Positions 52,148-62,023 are shown, counted from the stretch's first letter. The stretch: 64,000 bases of DNA from Nocardioides sp. zg-1230 (GCF_013155335.1 NZ_JABJQZ010000003.1:1-64000); one strand, 5' to 3'. A program made the numbers and translations. The notes: a model not told the origin generated them from the letters alone.

Positions 52148-52183
52148 TGCGGTACGCCGACAGCTGGCCTAGGGTTCGCGACC

Positions 52184-52891
52184 ATGACGCAGGACGCAGG
52201 CCCGGACGTCGCCGACGCAGGCAAGGCGGCCGAGGTCACCTACGCCACCATCCGCCGGCAGATCCTCAGCGGCGAGCGCGCGAGTGGCGAGTGGCTGCGC
52301 GAGGGCGACCTGGCCGCGGCGATCGGGGTGAGCCGTACGCCGGTGCGCGAGGCCCTGCGCCGGCTCGCGGCAGAGGGGCTGGTGCGGCACGAGCCCAACC
52401 GCGGCGTCCAGGTCGAGGACTGGGGCGTCGGGGACCTCGACGAGATCTTCAGCCTGCGCTCGCAGCTCGAGCCGTGGGGGTGCGGGCTCGCCGCGGCCAC
52501 CGGCCTGGCCGACCTCGACGCGCTCGGGGCGCTCGCCGACCGGATGGACGAGGAGGCGCGACGCCGGCCGCCCGACCTCGACGCCATCACCGAGCTCAAC
52601 AACGAGTTCCACCGCGCCGTGCTCGAGGCGTCCGGCAACGGCCGCCTGGTCGGCCTGGTGTCCTCGGTGGTGGAGGTGCCCCTGGTCTGGCGCACGTTCT
52701 CGCACTACTCACCTGAGGCCATGCGGCGCAGCCTCGCGCACCACCACGAGATCGTGCAGGCGCTCGCAGCGCGCGACGCCGAGTGGGCCGAGTCCGTCAT
52801 GCGATCCCACGTGCGGGCCGCTTGGGCGAGCCTCCGTGAGGAGCACCAGGGCGCGGTTCAGCCGCGCATCGGGCCGCCGGGGCGGTTGTAG
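52184..52891 (+). CDS. GntR family regulator, FCD subfamily
   Basis: A 235-residue protein: N-terminal winged helix (REGDLAAAIGVSRTPVREALRRLAAEGLV) and C-terminal FCD ligand domain with metal-binding His (NNEFHRAVLEASGN; SLAHHHEIVQAL). These regulators respond to small acids and usually repress the neighbouring divergent operon. Two TTGCATAC boxes between it and the CoA transferase gene are the likely targets. Its end overlaps the XdhC-like gene by 34 bases. Confidence 0.93.
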   Translation: MTQDAGPDVADAGKAAEVTYATIRRQILSGERASGEWLREGDLAAAIGVSRTPVREALRRLAAEGLVRHEPNRGVQVEDWGVGDLDEIFSLRSQLEPWGCGLAAATGLADLDALGALADRMDEEARRRPPDLDAITELNNEFHRAVLEASGNGRLVGLVSSVVEVPLVWRTFSHYSPEAMRRSLAHHHEIVQALAARDAEWAESVMRSHVRAAWASLREEHQGAVQPRIGPPGRL

Positions 52892-53310
52892 GACTCGGCG
52901 ACGACCTCCGCCACCACGGACAGCGCGATCTCGCCCGGCCCCTTGCCGCCGAGGTCGTGGCCCGCCGGGACGTGGAGGGTCGACACGTCCACGCCCTCCG
53001 CCGTCAGGTCCTCGAGCAGGCCGGCCGCCCGGCCCCGGCTGGCCATCATCGCGACGTACGACGCCTCCGAGGCCAGCGCGGCTCGCAGCACCGCCGGTGC
53101 GTCCGGGGCGTCGTGGTCGCACAGCACCACCGCGTCACCGGCCCGCGGGTCCAGACCCGGGCCTCCGTCGTCGGCGGCCTCCACCACCACGGTGCGCCCG
53201 ACCGTGGACGCGATGGCGGCGATCGACCGCGCGATCGGGTTGTCGCTCAGGACCAGGATGCGCCCGTGCCGGACCTCATCGTCCGACCACGGCTGCTCGC
53301 GTCCACCCAT
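52858..53310 (-). CDS. XdhC-like Rossmann protein, short form
   Basis: A 150-residue protein containing only the C-terminal Rossmann half of XdhC/CoxI-type proteins: ILVLSDNPIARSIAAIA, DAVVLCDHDAPDAPAVLRAAL, ASYVAMMASRGRAAGLLEDL, and PAGHDLGGKGPGEIALSVVAEVVAE. These proteins help insert the molybdenum cofactor into xanthine dehydrogenase-type enzymes. No molybdoenzyme is in the window. I prefer the ATG at 53310; a GTG at 53319 is possible. Confidence 0.78.
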   Translation of the reverse strand: MGGREQPWSDDEVRHGRILVLSDNPIARSIAAIASTVGRTVVVEAADDGGPGLDPRAGDAVVLCDHDAPDAPAVLRAALASEASYVAMMASRGRAAGLLEDLTAEGVDVSTLHVPAGHDLGGKGPGEIALSVVAEVVAESYNRPGGPMRG

Positions 53311-53333
53311 GCCCCTCACCCTAGGCTCGCGGC

Positions 53334-54266
53334 ATGCCCGTCACCATCCCTGCGGGGCTGCTCGCCCAGCGGGCGCTCGGCGACGACTGGGGACGTTGGC
53401 TGGACCGGCTGCCGCGGCTGGCCGCAGAGCTGCTCAGCGAGTGGGGGCTGCGGCAGGTCGCCACCTCGCTCCACGGCTTCTGCTCGCTGGTGCTGCCGGT
53501 CGTCGACGCCCACGGCGCGCCCGGTGCCCTCAAGGTCGGCTTCGACGGCGACGACGAGTCCCTGCACGAGGGACTCGCCCTGCAGCACTGGGGCGGGAGG
53601 GGCGCCGTACGACTGCAACGGGCCGACCCGCGCCGCCGGGCGCTCCTCCTGGACTGGCTCCCCGGGCCCGACCTCGGCGACTCCTGGGAGGTCGAGGCCT
53701 GTGAGGTGGTCGGCGCGCTCTACGGCCGGCTCCACATCCCGGCGATGCCGCAGCTGGCCACCGTTGCGTCGTACGTCGAGCGGTGGCTGCACGACCTCGA
53801 CGCGCTCGGCCGCGACGTCCCCGTCCCGCGACGCTACGTCGAGCAGGCACTGTCGCTCGGGCCCGACCTGCTCGCCGACGAGGTCGCGCCGGTGGTCGTG
53901 CACGGTGACCTCCACTACGCCAACGTCCTGGCCGACGACGCAGGGGAGTGGCTGGCCATCGACCCCAAGCCGATGGCGGGCGACCCGCACTACGAGCCCG
54001 CGCCGATGCTCTGGAACCGGATGGAGGAGCTCAGTGGCGCGAGCGCGGTGGGTTCGGTGCGCGACGGCCTGCGCCGCCGCTTCCACGCGCTGGTCGACGC
54101 AGGCGGCCTCGACGAGGCGCGCGCCCGGGACTGGGTGGTGGTCCGGATGGTGCTCAACGCCGGCTGGGCCGTGCAGGACGCGCGCCGGGCCGGACGTGAC
54201 CTGCTGCCCGCGGAGCAGGAGTGGATCACCCGCTGCATCGCCGTCACCAAGGCCGTCCAGGACTGA
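53334..54266 (+). CDS. APH(6)/hydroxyurea-kinase-type phosphotransferase
   Basis: A 310-residue protein of the PF04655-type kinase family: LKVGFDGDDESLHEG (nucleotide Lys), VVHGDLHYANVL catalytic loop (Asp) and AIDPKPMAGDPHYEPAPML metal site. Streptomycin 6-phosphotransferases belong here, but chromosomal homologues are common in actinobacteria without a known substrate. It is divergent from the XdhC-like gene by 23 bases. Confidence 0.8.
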   Translation: MPVTIPAGLLAQRALGDDWGRWLDRLPRLAAELLSEWGLRQVATSLHGFCSLVLPVVDAHGAPGALKVGFDGDDESLHEGLALQHWGGRGAVRLQRADPRRRALLLDWLPGPDLGDSWEVEACEVVGALYGRLHIPAMPQLATVASYVERWLHDLDALGRDVPVPRRYVEQALSLGPDLLADEVAPVVVHGDLHYANVLADDAGEWLAIDPKPMAGDPHYEPAPMLWNRMEELSGASAVGSVRDGLRRRFHALVDAGGLDEARARDWVVVRMVLNAGWAVQDARRAGRDLLPAEQEWITRCIAVTKAVQD

Positions 54267-54318
54267 CCAAAGTCGAAATGTCGCCCGTCTGACGGGACAT
54301 TCGCCGCGTTTGCTACCG

Positions 54319-54332
54319 CTGGGTAAACCCAG
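54319..54332. promoter_or_regulatory. palindrome CTGGGT-AA-ACCCAG upstream of fadD
   Basis: A perfect 6+2+6 inverted repeat 86 bases before the fadD start, near a TAGGTTAC patch. It resembles a TetR-type operator by shape only. Confidence 0.35.
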
Positions 54333-54417
54333 TGATCTAGGTTACAGCCCAAGTCTTCCAGCTTGCCCCGCTGTGTGGTGCTGCCGCGCCACGCTCCGAC
54401 GAATGAGTAGGTAACAG

Positions 54418-56238
54418 ATGCCGACCACCATCGACACGGCCTTCCTCGACACGATGCCGCCCAACGTCGCCGTCCAGTTCTTCGACCGCGTCACCGCGAC
54501 CCCCGACGCCGAGGCCTTCCGCTTCCCGCGGGGTGAGGCGTGGGAGTCCGTCACCTGGAAGCAGGCCGGCGACAAGGTCGAGGCGCTGGCCGCGGGCCTG
54601 ATCGCGCTGGGCGTCGAGCCCGAGCAGCGCGTCGGCATCGCGTCCGGCACACGTTACGAGTGGATCCTCGCGGACCTCGCGATCATGTGTGCCGCCGGTG
54701 CCACCACCACGGTCTACCCGACCACCAACGCCGAGGACACCGTCTACATCCTGGGCGACTCCGAGAGCCGTGTGGTCTTCGCCGAGGACGACGAGCAGGT
54801 CGCCAAGCTCACCGCGCACCGTTCCGAGCTGCCCCACGTGAGCAAGGTCGTCACCTTCGATGGGAAGACCGACGGAGACTGGATCATCTCGTTGGACGAC
54901 CTCGCCGCGCTCGGCGCCGAGAAGCTCGCCGAGCAGCCCGACGTGGTGCGTACGACGTCGCAGGCGATCCGCCCCGACCAGCTGGCGACCCTCATCTACA
55001 CCTCCGGCACCACCGGCCGTCCCAAGGGCGTACGGCTGCGGCACTCCTCGTGGGTCTACGAGGGCGAGGCCATCCGCGCGCAGAACATCCTGTCCGAGAG
55101 CGACCTCGAGTTCCGCTGGCTGCCGATGGCCCACTCGTTCGGCAAGGTGCTGATGTCGACGCAGATGGCCTGCGGCTTCGCCGCGGCGATCGACGGTCGC
55201 GTCGAGAAGATCGTCGACAACCTCGGCGTGGTCAAGCCGACCTTCATGGGTGCCGCACCGCGCATCTTCGAGAAGGCGCACGGCCGCATCATCACCATGC
55301 AGGCCGCCGAGGGCGGCGCCAAGGAGAAGATCTTCAAGAAGGCCTTCGACGTCGGCCTCGAGGTCGAGCGCCGCAAGCGCGAGGGCCAGTCCGTGCCGAT
55401 CGGCCTGAAGGTCCAGCACGGCCTGTTCGACAAGCTGGTCTTCTCCAAGATCCGCGACCGCTTCGGTGGGAACGTCCGCTTCTTCATCTCCGGTGCGGCG
55501 GCGCTCAACCGCGACATCGCCGAGTGGTTCGGCGTGGCCGGCATCAAGATCCTCGAGGGCTACGGCCTCACCGAGACCTCGGCCGGTTCCTTCGTCAACC
55601 ACCCCGACCGCAACAAGTTCGGCACCGTGGGTCCGGTCTTCCCGGGCAGCGAGGTCAAGCTCGGCGACAACGACGAGATCATGATCAAGGGTCCCGGCGT
55701 GATGGACGGCTACCACAACCTCCCCGAGGAGACGGCGAAGACGCTGACCTCCGACGGGTGGCTGCACACCGGTGACAAGGGCGCCCTCGACGAGGACGGC
55801 CACCTGGTCATTACCGGCCGTATCAAGGAGCTGTTCAAGACCTCCGGCGGCAAGTACATCGCGCCGCCGGCGATCGAGTCGAAGTTCAAGGCGGTCTGCC
55901 CCTACGCCAGCCAGTTCATGGTCTTCGGCGACGAGCGCAACTACTGCGTCGCGCTCATCACCCTCGACCCCGACGCGATGGCCGGCTGGGCCGAGGAGAA
56001 CGGCATGGGCGGGAAGTCCTACACGGAGATCGTGCAGTCCGACGAGGTGCAGAAGATGGTCGGCGACTACGTCGACGAGCTCAACAGCCACCTCAACCGC
56101 TGGGAGACCATCAAGAAGTGGAAGCTCCTCGACCACGACCTCACCGTCGAGTCGGGTGAGCTCACGCCTTCGATGAAGGTCAAGCGCAACGTCGTGCAGG
56201 AGAACAACCAGGCGCTCATCGACCAGATGTACGCCTAG
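54418..56238 (+). CDS. long-chain fatty acyl-CoA synthetase (FadD15-like)
   Basis: A 606-residue AMP-forming acyl-CoA synthetase. The P-loop YTSGTTGRPKGVRL is near residue 194, YGLTETSAG near 382, TGDKGALDEDGHLVITGRIKE near 450, and the catalytic Lys in LTPSMKVKRNVV near 590. It activates long-chain fatty acids for beta-oxidation or lipid synthesis. The ATG has GAGTAGG before it. A strong hairpin follows the stop codon. Confidence 0.92.
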   Translation: MPTTIDTAFLDTMPPNVAVQFFDRVTATPDAEAFRFPRGEAWESVTWKQAGDKVEALAAGLIALGVEPEQRVGIASGTRYEWILADLAIMCAAGATTTVYPTTNAEDTVYILGDSESRVVFAEDDEQVAKLTAHRSELPHVSKVVTFDGKTDGDWIISLDDLAALGAEKLAEQPDVVRTTSQAIRPDQLATLIYTSGTTGRPKGVRLRHSSWVYEGEAIRAQNILSESDLEFRWLPMAHSFGKVLMSTQMACGFAAAIDGRVEKIVDNLGVVKPTFMGAAPRIFEKAHGRIITMQAAEGGAKEKIFKKAFDVGLEVERRKREGQSVPIGLKVQHGLFDKLVFSKIRDRFGGNVRFFISGAAALNRDIAEWFGVAGIKILEGYGLTETSAGSFVNHPDRNKFGTVGPVFPGSEVKLGDNDEIMIKGPGVMDGYHNLPEETAKTLTSDGWLHTGDKGALDEDGHLVITGRIKELFKTSGGKYIAPPAIESKFKAVCPYASQFMVFGDERNYCVALITLDPDAMAGWAEENGMGGKSYTEIVQSDEVQKMVGDYVDELNSHLNRWETIKKWKLLDHDLTVESGELTPSMKVKRNVVQENNQALIDQMYA

Positions 56239-56252
56239 GACGGTTCGACGAC

Positions 56253-56284
56253 ACGGGTGCCGGTGGGAGACCACCGGCACCCGT
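56253..56284 (+). terminator. terminator after the acyl-CoA synthetase gene
   Basis: ACGGGTGCCGGTGG-GAGA-CCACCGGCACCCGT: a perfect 14-bp stem with a four-base loop, followed by TCGTGC. Confidence 0.8.
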
Positions 56285-56315
56285 TCGTGCGTCCGGCGCG
56301 TGGTTGGATACCGGC

Positions 56316-57533
56316 GTGCCCCCCGCCCAGCCCGACGGCGACGTCGCCCCCGAGGACGGCCTGCTGCCTGACGAGGCGTGGGCTGAGTTCGGCAGCAAGC
56401 CGTTCGGCCTCTACGTGCACGTGCCGTTCTGCTCGGTGCGCTGCGGCTACTGCGACTTCAACACCTACACCGCCCAGGAGCTCGGCGACGAGGTCGGTGC
56501 CAGCCGCTCGTCGTACGCCGAGGCGGCGATCCGCGAGATCCGCTTCGCGCGCCAGGTGCTCGGCCACCGCGACGTCCCCATCGAGACGATCTTCTTCGGC
56601 GGGGGCACCCCCACCCTGCTGAAGCCCGCCGACCTCGGCGCCATCGTGGCCAGTGCCGCGGCCGAGTTCGGGCTCGTCGACGACGTCGAGATCACCACCG
56701 AGGCCAACCCCGACAGCGTCGCCGCCTGGGACCTCGAGGAGCTGCGGACCGCCGGCTTCAACCGGATCAGCTTCGGCATGCAGTCCGCGGTCGACCACGT
56801 GCTGCGCACGCTCGACCGCACCCACGACCCGATGCGGGTGCCCGCTGCCGTGGAGTGGGCCCGCCGGGCCGGCTTCGAGGACGTCAGCCTCGACCTCATC
56901 TACGGCACGCCGGGGGAGTCGCTGGCCGACTGGGAGACCTCGGTCGACGCCGCCCTGGGCTGCCGCCCCGACCACGTCTCCGCCTACTCCCTCATCGTCG
57001 AGGAGGGCACCGCGATGGGCCGCCAGGTCAAGCGCGGCGAGCTGCCGATGCCCGACGAGGACGACCTGGCCGACAAGTACCACCTCGTCGACGAGAAGCT
57101 GTCCGCTGCCGGGATGAGCTGGTACGAGGTGTCCAACTGGGCGACCTCGCCCGACCACTGGTGCCGCCACAACCTCCTCTACTGGACCGGCGGCCACTGG
57201 TGGGGCGTCGGCCCGGGCGCGCACTCGCACGTCGGCGGCGTGCGCTGGTGGAACGTCAAGCACCCGGCGGCGTACGCCGAGCGGCTCGGCCGCGGCGTGT
57301 CCCCGGCCCTCGCCCGCGAGGTGCTCGGCTACCACGACCAGCGCGTGGAGCGGATCCTGCTGGAGATCCGGCTCGTCGAGGGCCTCCCGGTCACGGCCCT
57401 CGAGGCCACCGGCCGCTCCCACGTCGCCCGGCTCGTGGCTGACGGCCTCGTCGAGCTCGCCGCCGAGCGGCTCGTCCTCACCCAGCGCGGCCGGCTGCTC
57501 GCCGACGCGATCGTCCGCGACCTCGTCGACTGA
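56316..57533 (+). CDS. hemW: radical SAM heme chaperone HemW
   Basis: A 405-residue protein from the GTG at 56316; a TTG at 56304 is possible. The radical SAM triad is CSVRCGYC in VPFCSVRCGYCDFN (three Cys), preceded by YVHVPF; FFGGGTPTLL and EANPD are typical of the HemW/HemN-like group; the C-terminal wHTH-like HemW end is present. HemW binds heme and SAM and helps deliver heme; it lacks the longer N-terminal of true coproporphyrinogen oxidase HemN. It is convergent with DUF3097. Confidence 0.92.
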   Translation: MPPAQPDGDVAPEDGLLPDEAWAEFGSKPFGLYVHVPFCSVRCGYCDFNTYTAQELGDEVGASRSSYAEAAIREIRFARQVLGHRDVPIETIFFGGGTPTLLKPADLGAIVASAAAEFGLVDDVEITTEANPDSVAAWDLEELRTAGFNRISFGMQSAVDHVLRTLDRTHDPMRVPAAVEWARRAGFEDVSLDLIYGTPGESLADWETSVDAALGCRPDHVSAYSLIVEEGTAMGRQVKRGELPMPDEDDLADKYHLVDEKLSAAGMSWYEVSNWATSPDHWCRHNLLYWTGGHWWGVGPGAHSHVGGVRWWNVKHPAAYAERLGRGVSPALAREVLGYHDQRVERILLEIRLVEGLPVTALEATGRSHVARLVADGLVELAAERLVLTQRGRLLADAIVRDLVD

Positions 57534-57546
57534 AGCATCGCTCCCG

Positions 57547-58395
57547 TCAGGGGGCCGTGGTGAAGTCGATGAGCTCCTCGACCCGGCCGAGGAGCGCGGG
57601 CTCGAGGTCGGCGAAGGACGTGACCCGGCCGAGGATGTGCTTCCAGGCGCGGGCGATGTCGGCCTGGTCGCGGTGCGGCCAGCCGAGCTGCTGGCAGGTG
57701 CCGGTCTTCCAGTCGATGCCCTTGGGGACGTGGGGCCAGCGGGCGATCCCGAGCCGGTCGGGCTTGACCGCCTGCCAGATGTCGATGAACGGGTGGCCGA
57801 CGACCAGGACGTGCTTGCCGATGGGGGAGCGGGCGATGCCCTGCGCGATGCGCGCCTCCTTGGACCCGGCGACCAGGTGGTCGACCAGGACGCCGACGCG
57901 CCGCTGCGGGCCCGGCTTGAAGTCGCGCAGGTGCTCGGCGAGGTCGTCGACGCCGCCGAGGTACTCGACCACCACGCCCTCGATCCGCAGGTCGTCTCCC
58001 CAGACCTTCTCGACGAGCTCGGCGTCGTGCCGGCCCTCGACGAAGATCCGGCTGGCGCGGGCCACGCGGGCCCGCGTGTTGGGCACCGCGACGGATCCCG
58101 ACGCCGTACGCGCGGGAGCGGCGGGCGCGCCGGCCCGCACCGGGCGGGTGAGGATCACCGGCTTGCCCTCGAGCAGGAAGCCCGGGCCGAGGGGGAACGT
58201 GCGCCGCTTGCCGCGGCGGTCCTCCAGCGTCAGCGTGTCGATGTCGCGGTCAACGGCGACGACCTCGCCGCACCAGTCGGTGGTGACCTCCTCGACGACC
58301 ATCCCGAGCTCGGTCGGCACCTCGGTGGCGCGGCCGTTCCTCGGGACACGCCAGTCACCGGAGAGGACGTCGGTTCCGTAGCGATCCTGGGGCAC
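57547..58395 (-). CDS. DUF3097 domain protein
   Basis: A 282-residue actinobacteria-specific DUF3097 protein: a small beta domain (GEVVAVDRDIDTLTLEDRRGKRRTFPLGPGF) and a TOPRIM-like half (RIFVEGRHDAELVEKVWGDDLR, then VGVLVDHLVAGSKE, then VGHPFIDIWQAV), with Glu and Asp residues suited to metal. A nucleic-acid role is inferred. It is convergent with hemW and starts 20 bases from no other gene. Confidence 0.9.
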   Translation of the reverse strand: MPQDRYGTDVLSGDWRVPRNGRATEVPTELGMVVEEVTTDWCGEVVAVDRDIDTLTLEDRRGKRRTFPLGPGFLLEGKPVILTRPVRAGAPAAPARTASGSVAVPNTRARVARASRIFVEGRHDAELVEKVWGDDLRIEGVVVEYLGGVDDLAEHLRDFKPGPQRRVGVLVDHLVAGSKEARIAQGIARSPIGKHVLVVGHPFIDIWQAVKPDRLGIARWPHVPKGIDWKTGTCQQLGWPHRDQADIARAWKHILGRVTSFADLEPALLGRVEELIDFTTAP

Positions 58396-58453
58396 CGGTC
58401 CACGTTAGGCGTCGCCCGGCCCGCAGGCCGGGTGGCACGCCGGTCAGTTCACG

Positions 58454-58813
58454 TCAGTCGTCGGAGGACGTGTCCTGTCCGGCGCCGCCGCCGGACTCGG
58501 CGTCCCCGGCCTGGTCGGGCGCCTGGCTCGCGCCGTCGTCGTTGCCGAGGTCCTCCTGGGTGGCGTCCATCTCGAGCTCCTCGCGGCTCTTGGTCGCCTC
58601 GTCGTCGGGGTCGAGAGGCTCGGCCAGCGGGTTGTCCTCGCCGGGCTGCAGGTCCTCGGGCAGCTGGTCGTCGGAGATGCCGCCCAGCGTCGCGTCGTCG
58701 GGCGAGGCGGTACCGCCGGAGTGGTCGGAGTCGGCGGGGCTGGTGCCGCTGCCCGCCTTCGGCGTGTCGGTCGACTCCGGGTTGTCGGTCTGGGACTCGC
58801 TGTTCTCGGTCAT
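58454..58813 (-). CDS. acidic disordered protein
   Basis: A 119-residue protein almost without hydrophobic stretches, rich in Asp, Glu, Ser, Gly, Pro and Gln. It is very likely disordered. No motif is seen. It lies between DUF3097 and the MBL gene, each on the minus strand, with 58 bases before the MBL gene end. Real coding is supported by its start and the steady codon pattern. Function is unknown. Confidence 0.6.
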   Translation of the reverse strand: MTENSESQTDNPESTDTPKAGSGTSPADSDHSGGTASPDDATLGGISDDQLPEDLQPGEDNPLAEPLDPDDEATKSREELEMDATQEDLGNDDGASQAPDQAGDAESGGGAGQDTSSDD

Positions 58814-58870
58814 GCCCCAGTCCTACTGGGCCGACCGCACCGGGACCAGCCCCCGGGGGGTGTGGCCCGG

Positions 58871-59734
58871 TCAGACGAGGGGCAGCCGCTTCTGGCTGCG
58901 GGGCAGGTGCTCGTAGCCGAGCCGGACGGCACTTTCGAGCAGCTCGGGGTCCCACGGCCACTCGCCCGTGGCAAGCGCCTCGGACTGCGGCACGCCGCGC
59001 GAGGCCAGGTCGCGGATGGTCTCGGCGATGACGCCGAGCTCGACGCGCTGGTCCTGCACGAACGCCTTGTCGACGACCCTCCCGTGACCGGGCACCACCA
59101 CGGTCGCGTCGGTCATCAGGCCCAGGACGAGGTCGAGCGTCATCGGCCACTCCAGCGGCCAGGAGTCGTCGCCGATGAAGGGCGGGTCGGACTCCTCGAC
59201 GAGGTCGCCGCCCACCAGCACGTCGGCGTCCGGCACGCGTACGACGAGGTCGCCGGCCGTGTGTCCCCGCCCGGGGTGGATCAGCTCGACGGCACGGTCG
59301 CCGAGGTCGAGCTGCACGGCGGAGGAGAAGGTGTGGGTCGGCAGACGCACGGTGGTCGCGAGGATCTCCTCACGACGCGGGTGATCGGCGGCCTGCTCGT
59401 ACGTCTCGAAGACACCTCGGGCTGAGTCCTCGATGTGGTCGCGCGCCCATTCGGTGGCGTGGATCGGCATCTCGCCGAACTGCTCGACCATGGTGGCGTT
59501 GCCGAAGTGGTGGTCCCAGTGCTCGTGGGTGTTGACCAGCCCGGTCAGCGGGCCCGCGCCGAGCCGGCGTACGTCGTCGGCGACCACGCGTGCCTCGGCG
59601 GCGGACCCGTGTGTGTCGATCATGAGGAGGCCGTCGGACCCGCCGACCAGGGTGATGTTGACCTGCATCCAGTCGTAGTGCGCCACCCAGACTCGGGGTG
59701 CGACCTCGGTGAAGCGTGGGGTGTCGTCCGGCAT
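58871..59734 (-). CDS. MBL-fold metallo-hydrolase
   Basis: A 287-residue protein with the MBL metal motif [12 protein letters not shown] (H-x-E-x-D-H, a variant of HxHxDH), then [26 protein letters not shown] and PGHGRVVDK. The Glu in place of the second His is seen in some family branches. It is a hydrolase, perhaps of a lactone or glutathione-type thioester. The ATG at 59734 is divergent from hrcA. Confidence 0.88.
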   Translation of the reverse strand: MPDDTPRFTEVAPRVWVAHYDWMQVNITLVGGSDGLLMIDTHGSAAEARVVADDVRRLGAGPLTGLVNTHEHWDHHFGNATMVEQFGEMPIHATEWARDHIEDSARGVFETYEQAADHPRREEILATTVRLPTHTFSSAVQLDLGDRAVELIHPGRGHTAGDLVVRVPDADVLVGGDLVEESDPPFIGDDSWPLEWPMTLDLVLGLMTDATVVVPGHGRVVDKAFVQDQRVELGVIAETIRDLASRGVPQSEALATGEWPWDPELLESAVRLGYEHLPRSQKRLPLV

Positions 59735-59763
59735 GTCGGCGAGCCTACGGACTCCTAGTAGTG

Positions 59764-59790
59764 TTGGCACTCGGATAATCCGAGTGCCAG
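59764..59790 (+). promoter_or_regulatory. CIRCE operator of hrcA
   Basis: TTGGCACTC-N9-GAGTGCCAG matches the CIRCE consensus (TTAGCACTC-N9-GAGTGCTAA) with two changes per arm. The spacer contains GATAAT (59774-59779), a probable -10, so HrcA would directly block the polymerase. Confidence 0.92.
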
Positions 59791-59816
59791 AAGCCGACGT
59801 GCAGAGGAGGGCCTCG

Positions 59817-60839
59817 ATGGTCGACGACCGCAAGCTCGACGTGCTCCGCGCGATCGTGGAGGACTACGTCGCGACCGAGGAGCCGGTCGGCTCCAAGGCG
59901 CTCGTCGAGCGGCACGGCCTCGGCGTCTCCCCGGCGACGGTCCGCAACGACATGGCGGCGCTGGAGGACGAGGGCTACATCCACCAGCCCCACACCAGCG
60001 CCGGTCGCGTGCCCACCGACAAGGGCTACCGGCTCTTCGTCGACAAGCTCACCACGCTCAAGCCGATGAGCGCGGCCGAGCGGCGGGCCATCGCGACCCT
60101 GCTCGACGGCGCCGTCGACCTCGACGACGTCGTGCAGCGCTCGGTGCGGCTGCTCAGCCAGCTGACCCGCCAGGTCGCGATCGTGCAGTACCCGACGCTC
60201 TCGCGCTCCACGGTCCGCCACATCGAGCTGGTCTCGCTCACGCCGACCCGGGTGATGGTCATCCTGATCCTCAGCACCGGTCGGGTCGAGCAGCGCCTCG
60301 TCGAGCTCGACGCACCCGTGGTCGACACCGACCTCGCCGAGCTGCGGGTCGCGGTCAACCAGGCCAGCGCCGGCGTGCAGATCGCGGCCGCCACCGTGGC
60401 GCTCGCCGACCTGCCCGACGACGTACGCCCGGAGCAGGTCGACTCCGCCCGCGCGATCGTCACCGTGCTGACCGAGGCGATGTCCGACCACCGCAGCGAC
60501 GAGCGCGTCGCGGTCGGCGGCACCGCCAACCTCGCCCGCTACGGCGACTTCGACACCGCCGTACGACCGTTGCTGGAGGCGCTGGAGGAGCACGTCGTGC
60601 TGCTCAAGCTATTGGGGGAGTCGGGGACCGACGCGCTGACGGTGCGCATCGGCCACGAAGGCCCCTACTCCGAGCTCTCGGCCACGAGCGTCGTGGCCAC
60701 CGGCTACGGCCCGCAGGAGTTCCACCTCGGCTCCCTCGGCGTCGTCGGCCCCACCCGCATGGACTACCCCGGATCCATGGCAGCCGTGCGCGCCGTCGCG
60801 CGCTACGTCTCCCGGATCCTCGATGAAGGAAACCAGTGA
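59817..60839 (+). CDS. hrcA: heat-inducible transcription repressor HrcA
   Basis: A 340-residue protein with the HrcA N-terminal winged helix ([10 protein letters not shown]-type; here [21 protein letters not shown], then [32 protein letters not shown]) and the HrcA C-terminal dimer domain. It binds CIRCE and is stabilised by GroEL. The ATG has AGGAGG nine bases before it, and the CIRCE box is 27 bases upstream, so it is autoregulated. Its stop overlaps dnaJ by four bases. Confidence 0.97.
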   Translation: MVDDRKLDVLRAIVEDYVATEEPVGSKALVERHGLGVSPATVRNDMAALEDEGYIHQPHTSAGRVPTDKGYRLFVDKLTTLKPMSAAERRAIATLLDGAVDLDDVVQRSVRLLSQLTRQVAIVQYPTLSRSTVRHIELVSLTPTRVMVILILSTGRVEQRLVELDAPVVDTDLAELRVAVNQASAGVQIAAATVALADLPDDVRPEQVDSARAIVTVLTEAMSDHRSDERVAVGGTANLARYGDFDTAVRPLLEALEEHVVLLKLLGESGTDALTVRIGHEGPYSELSATSVVATGYGPQEFHLGSLGVVGPTRMDYPGSMAAVRAVARYVSRILDEGNQ

Positions 60840-62008
60840 CCCAGGACCCCTACGAGATCCTCGGCGTCTCGCGCGACGCGAGCGCCGACGACGTGAAGAA
60901 GGCCTACCGCAAGCTCGCGCGGCAGCTCCACCCCGACGTCAACCCCGACCCGGAGACCCAGGAGCGGTTCAAGGACGTCTCGCGCGCCTACGAGGTGCTG
61001 AGCGACCCCGGCAAGCGGGCGGCGTACGACCGTGGCGGTGACGCGTTCAGCCAGGGCTTCGGCGGTGCCGGGCAGGGCTTCAGCTTCACCGACATCATGG
61101 ACGCGTTCTTCGGCGGCGGTGCCGCCGGCGGAGGTGCCCAGACCCGCGGCCCGCGCTCGCGTGCCCGCCGCGGGCAGGACGCCCTCATCCGGCTCGACGT
61201 CGAGCTCGCCGAGGCCGCCTTCGGCGTCACCCGCGACCTCAAGGTCGACACCGCGCTGCGCTGCGAGGCGTGCGAGGGGCAGGGCACCGCGCCCGGCACC
61301 AAGCCGGTCACCTGCGAGACCTGCCACGGCCAGGGCGAGGTCGCCGTGGTCCAGCGCTCGTTCCTAGGCGAGATCCGCACCCTGCGCCCGTGCGCGGCGT
61401 GCCGCGGCTACGGCTCGATCATCCCCGACCCCTGCCGGGAGTGCTCCGGCGACGGCCGCGTGCGCTCGCGCCGCACCCTGACGGTCAAGATCCCCGCCGG
61501 CGTCGACCACGGCACCCGCGTCCAGCTCACCGGTCAGGGCGAGGTCGGTCCCGGTGGTGGCCCGGCCGGCGACCTCTACGTCGAGATCCACGTCGAGTCC
61601 CACCCGACCTTCACCCGCCACGGCAACGACCTCCACACGACGATCTCCCTGCCGATGACGGCGGCCGCGCTCGGCACGCAGCTCACGCTGCCGCTGCTCG
61701 AGGCCGACCTGCCGGCCTCGTCCGACGACTCGTCGGAGACGGTGACCACCTACGACCTCGACATCCGCCCCGGCACGCAGTCGGGCAGCGAGCAGGTCGT
61801 CCGCGGCTTCGGGGTGCCGAGCCTGCGCGGGGGTCGCGGCGACCTCGTCGTCAGCATCGCCGTCGAGACGCCCACCCGCCTCGACCCGCGCCAGGAGGAG
61901 CTGCTGCGCGAGCTCGCGGCGATCCGCGGCGAGGAGCAGCCCGACGGCAAGAACGAGGCGCCGCACAAGTCGATGTTCGGCCGGCTCCGCGACGCCTTCC
62001 AGGGCTGA
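60836..62008 (+). CDS. dnaJ: co-chaperone DnaJ
   Basis: A 390-residue type I DnaJ: J domain with HPD (LHPDVNPD, near residues 32-37), Gly/Phe region ([10 protein letters not shown]), four CxxCxGxG zinc repeats ([32 protein letters not shown]), and C-terminal substrate domains. It stimulates DnaK ATPase. The GTG start overlaps hrcA, a usual actinobacterial arrangement for the second dnaJ (dnaJ2) under HrcA control. Confidence 0.97.
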   Translation: MTQDPYEILGVSRDASADDVKKAYRKLARQLHPDVNPDPETQERFKDVSRAYEVLSDPGKRAAYDRGGDAFSQGFGGAGQGFSFTDIMDAFFGGGAAGGGAQTRGPRSRARRGQDALIRLDVELAEAAFGVTRDLKVDTALRCEACEGQGTAPGTKPVTCETCHGQGEVAVVQRSFLGEIRTLRPCAACRGYGSIIPDPCRECSGDGRVRSRRTLTVKIPAGVDHGTRVQLTGQGEVGPGGGPAGDLYVEIHVESHPTFTRHGNDLHTTISLPMTAAALGTQLTLPLLEADLPASSDDSSETVTTYDLDIRPGTQSGSEQVVRGFGVPSLRGGRGDLVVSIAVETPTRLDPRQEELLRELAAIRGEEQPDGKNEAPHKSMFGRLRDAFQG

Positions 62009-62023
62009 GCCGGGCCGCCACCG

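Noticed and set aside
53334-54266. Streptomycin resistance gene
   Set aside because: The kinase family is right, but chromosomal homologues without resistance are common and no mobile or resistance context is present.
54337-56280. A 647-codon minus-strand open frame opposite the acyl-CoA synthetase
   Set aside because: It has shadow composition, with no motif and no ribosome site.
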